Source of the DNA: Rikenellaceae bacterium
GTDB taxonomy: Bacteria; Bacteroidota; Bacteroidia; Bacteroidales; Rikenellaceae
NCBI GenBank assembly: GCA_015060165.1
Contig: SUZC01000012.1
Span: 1-64,000, forward strand
Reading direction: 5' to 3'
DNA length: 64,000 nucleotides
Part shown: positions 62,790-64,000 of the stretch, in pieces
Numbering within the stretch: the stretch's first letter is position 1
Layout: each line of letters begins with the position of its first letter
Program-made: the position numbers and the translations under genes
The notes under the pieces: generated by a model
Databases searched by the model: none
What the model saw: the letters and a program-made list of their open reading frames with translations, nothing else
Told to the model about the DNA's origin: nothing

Positions 62790-63716
62790 TTAAAATTTTT
62801 GTGCGAGGAGTTCCGCCGGAGGTGTATGCTTCCATCGGCGGTGTGACCAAATCCACATCTCGGGGGCTCTGTTGATGTCGGCCTCCAATAGTCGTGCATA
62901 ACGCTCGGTGATGGTGTGCGGTTCAACCTCCTCCTTGCCATCGTAAATCAGAGTGAATGTCCCCTCGTAATATCCGGCTTTGATTCTGCGTGGTGAGAAG
63001 TAGTATACCGGAAGTGAATATTTAAGAGCCAATACCTCGGCACCTTCGTAGAATGCTGTCCACTGATGAAGGAATTTGTACCAGTGGAAGTTAGGACGTA
63101 TCGTGGGGTTCTGATCCGAGATTAGTCCCAAAATCATAGGCTGCTTAGTACGGTTGTCTATGAAGTGTCGCATCAAACGTTTCATTGATACCAACTCGAC
63201 ATTGGTGTGTTGGCGGATGCGTTTGTATAGTTCGTCGATAACTTTGTTGCTTATTTCGTGATATACGGCAACAAACGTATGCTCGGTGAATTTCAGGCTT
63301 ACCACGCTGCCCGATTCCCAAGGCCCGTAGTGTGCTGTCATAAATACGGCGCTTTCACCCTCAACAGCCTGCATCGTTGGCTCTGCATTTGCGAATGTCA
63401 TTCGTCGGCGCAATTCATCATCGCTTACGCCCGATTGGCCGAGTGTGTTGATTATCTGCTCGGTGAGATTTTTATAACTGTCGCGGCATATTTTGCAGAG
63501 TTGCTTTTCGCTCTTGTCGGGGAACGAATTACGCAGATTATGCATAATTACCTTGCGGCGATAACGCAGTAGATAACATAGAATCAGATATATGAAACCA
63601 CCTATCACATAGTGTCTTACGAAGTGGGGTAGTATGGCGATAAAACGACACAACACCCACAATAGCTCCAATGCTATGTGTTGCATAAATCCTAATTCAC
63701 TACTTTTTTGACTCAT
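62790..63716 (-). CDS. LpxL/HtrB-like lipid acyltransferase
   Basis: 308 residues with one N-terminal membrane segment and the late-acyltransferase motif TAHYGPWESGSVVS (His and, four residues on, Glu/Asp-type catalytic pair), then SDQNPTIRPNFHWYKFL and EMWIWSHRRWKH. In Bacteroidales one such enzyme adds a secondary acyl chain to lipid A; other members acylate ornithine or glycolipids. Coupling with a GT2 favours a glycolipid or lipid A role. Confidence 0.88.
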   Translation of the reverse strand: MSQKSSELGFMQHIALELLWVLCRFIAILPHFVRHYVIGGFIYLILCYLLRYRRKVIMHNLRNSFPDKSEKQLCKICRDSYKNLTEQIINTLGQSGVSDDELRRRMTFANAEPTMQAVEGESAVFMTAHYGPWESGSVVSLKFTEHTFVAVYHEISNKVIDELYKRIRQHTNVELVSMKRLMRHFIDNRTKQPMILGLISDQNPTIRPNFHWYKFLHQWTAFYEGAEVLALKYSLPVYYFSPRRIKAGYYEGTFTLIYDGKEEVEPHTITERYARLLEADINRAPEMWIWSHRRWKHTPPAELLAQKF

Positions 63717-63762
63717 TGCTTCTGCAATTACTGTATTGGGAATATCTTCCCCTCAATATAAA

Positions 63763-64000
63763 CTATTCTGTCTCCTCTTCCGATGTGTCCTCCTGAGCAT
63801 ATCGGTTGTGTTTGCTTGGCTTTTCGGGTTTGGGGCACCCTGCAACAACGATTACAAACTCTCCCTTTGGTTCGTGTTGGCGGAAATGCTCCAATACCTC
63901 GCTTATTGTACCACGTACGGTCTGCTCAAATTTTTTGGTGAGCTCTCTGGAAACCGATACTTTGCGCTCAGTTCCAAATGTCTCGGCAAGTTGTTCCAGA
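63763..64000 (-). CDS. rsmI: 16S rRNA (cytidine-1402-2'-O)-methyltransferase RsmI, C-terminal fragment
   Basis: The minus-strand frame is open at the right edge and stops at 63763-63765. About 78 residues are visible: VSVSRELTKKFEQTVRGTI, followed by a KGEFVIVVAGCPK segment, are the end of RsmI (tetrapyrrole-methylase family). The final 20 residues are acidic and disordered (QEDTSEEETE). Confidence 0.88.
   Translation of the reverse strand, partial: LEQLAETFGTERKVSVSRELTKKFEQTVRGTISEVLEHFRQHEPKGEFVIVVAGCPKPEKPSKHNRYAQEDTSEEETE

Noticed and set aside
1..64000. tRNA, rRNA, insertion sequences, integrases or prophage genes
   Set aside because: I looked for tRNA-like TTCGA loops in spacers and for transposase or integrase proteins, and saw none.

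Overview
The window looks like chromosomal DNA of a gut-type member of the Bacteroidales, most likely Alistipes or a close Rikenellaceae relative (order fairly sure, genus a guess from gene content). The reasons are: promoters of the phylum-specific form TTTG-N19/20-TAnnTTTG upstream of many genes; almost no Shine-Dalgarno sequences; fused SecDF; GldH next to RicT; a YbbR-domain protein next to coaE; the acpP-fabF-rnc order; a GGGtGRT protein next to a NifU-like scaffold; and many Cys-anchored lipoproteins. Nearly all of the window is core housekeeping sequence. I see no prophage, insertion sequence, tRNA, rRNA or CRISPR array.

Layout. 1-5.3 kb: GGGtGRT/Fe-S scaffold pair, diadenylate cyclase CdaA, IspE, a nucleosidase-like protein, an OmpH/Skp lipoprotein, RuvA. 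5.3-8.9 kb: an accessory surface block with a small FKBP lipoprotein, a double-FKBP-like lipoprotein carrying a Tyr/Asn-rich loop, an 81-residue HTH protein and a TonB-plug-only secreted protein. 9.2-17.6 kb: DnaK, a serine hydrolase, SecDF, YbbR-domain protein, CoaE, FolP. 17.7-22 kb (minus strand): TrmB, GldH, RicT, MATE exporter, with a divergent AraC regulator. 23-28.6 kb (minus): ClpC-like ATPase, YfcE-type phosphoesterase, secreted esterase, RarA. 28.8-36 kb (plus): FAD-dependent lipoprotein oxidoreductase, acyl-ACP thioesterase, LytTR membrane regulator, acyl-CoA ligase, serine-dehydratase/cysteine-desulfidase-family protein. 36-39.8 kb (minus): second serine hydrolase, WaaA, YraN, PepE. 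40-46.4 kb (plus): AcpP, FabF, RNase III with a very long charged tail, RadC, GlyRS, RuvX, Def. 46.4-47.4 kb: a gene-free, repeat-rich island. 47.4-56.2 kb (minus, apart from the 52.8-53.3 kb RNA/small-protein unit): PpdK, an endonuclease-like pseudoenzyme, MnmA, GlnS, a predicted barrel protein. 56.3-59.4 kb (plus): PLC-like enzyme, TrmH, PanB, polyprenol-P-mannose-synthase-like GT2. 59.5-64 kb (minus): GtrA, GT39, GT2, LpxL-like acyltransferase and the end of RsmI; together with the GT2 at 58.7 kb these suggest envelope glycolipid synthesis.

The most unusual content is not in the housekeeping genes. (1) A roughly 190-nt, highly structured, promoter- and terminator-bounded RNA at 52.79-52.98 kb folds into one long rod, like 6S RNA, and is followed by a 70-residue membrane protein. 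(2) A family of dispersed intergenic elements shares a small hairpin with a GNRA-type loop whose stems covary between copies. (3) A foldback element of about 530 bp at 46.76-47.29 kb has long inverted arms built of CATTACA/TGTAATG words and a 10-bp tandem repeat inside. (4) A secreted endonuclease/exonuclease/phosphatase-fold protein has lost its catalytic residues. (5) A double-FKBP lipoprotein has a Tyr/Asn-rich loop insertion. All are read from sequence alone; no homology search or folding program was run.
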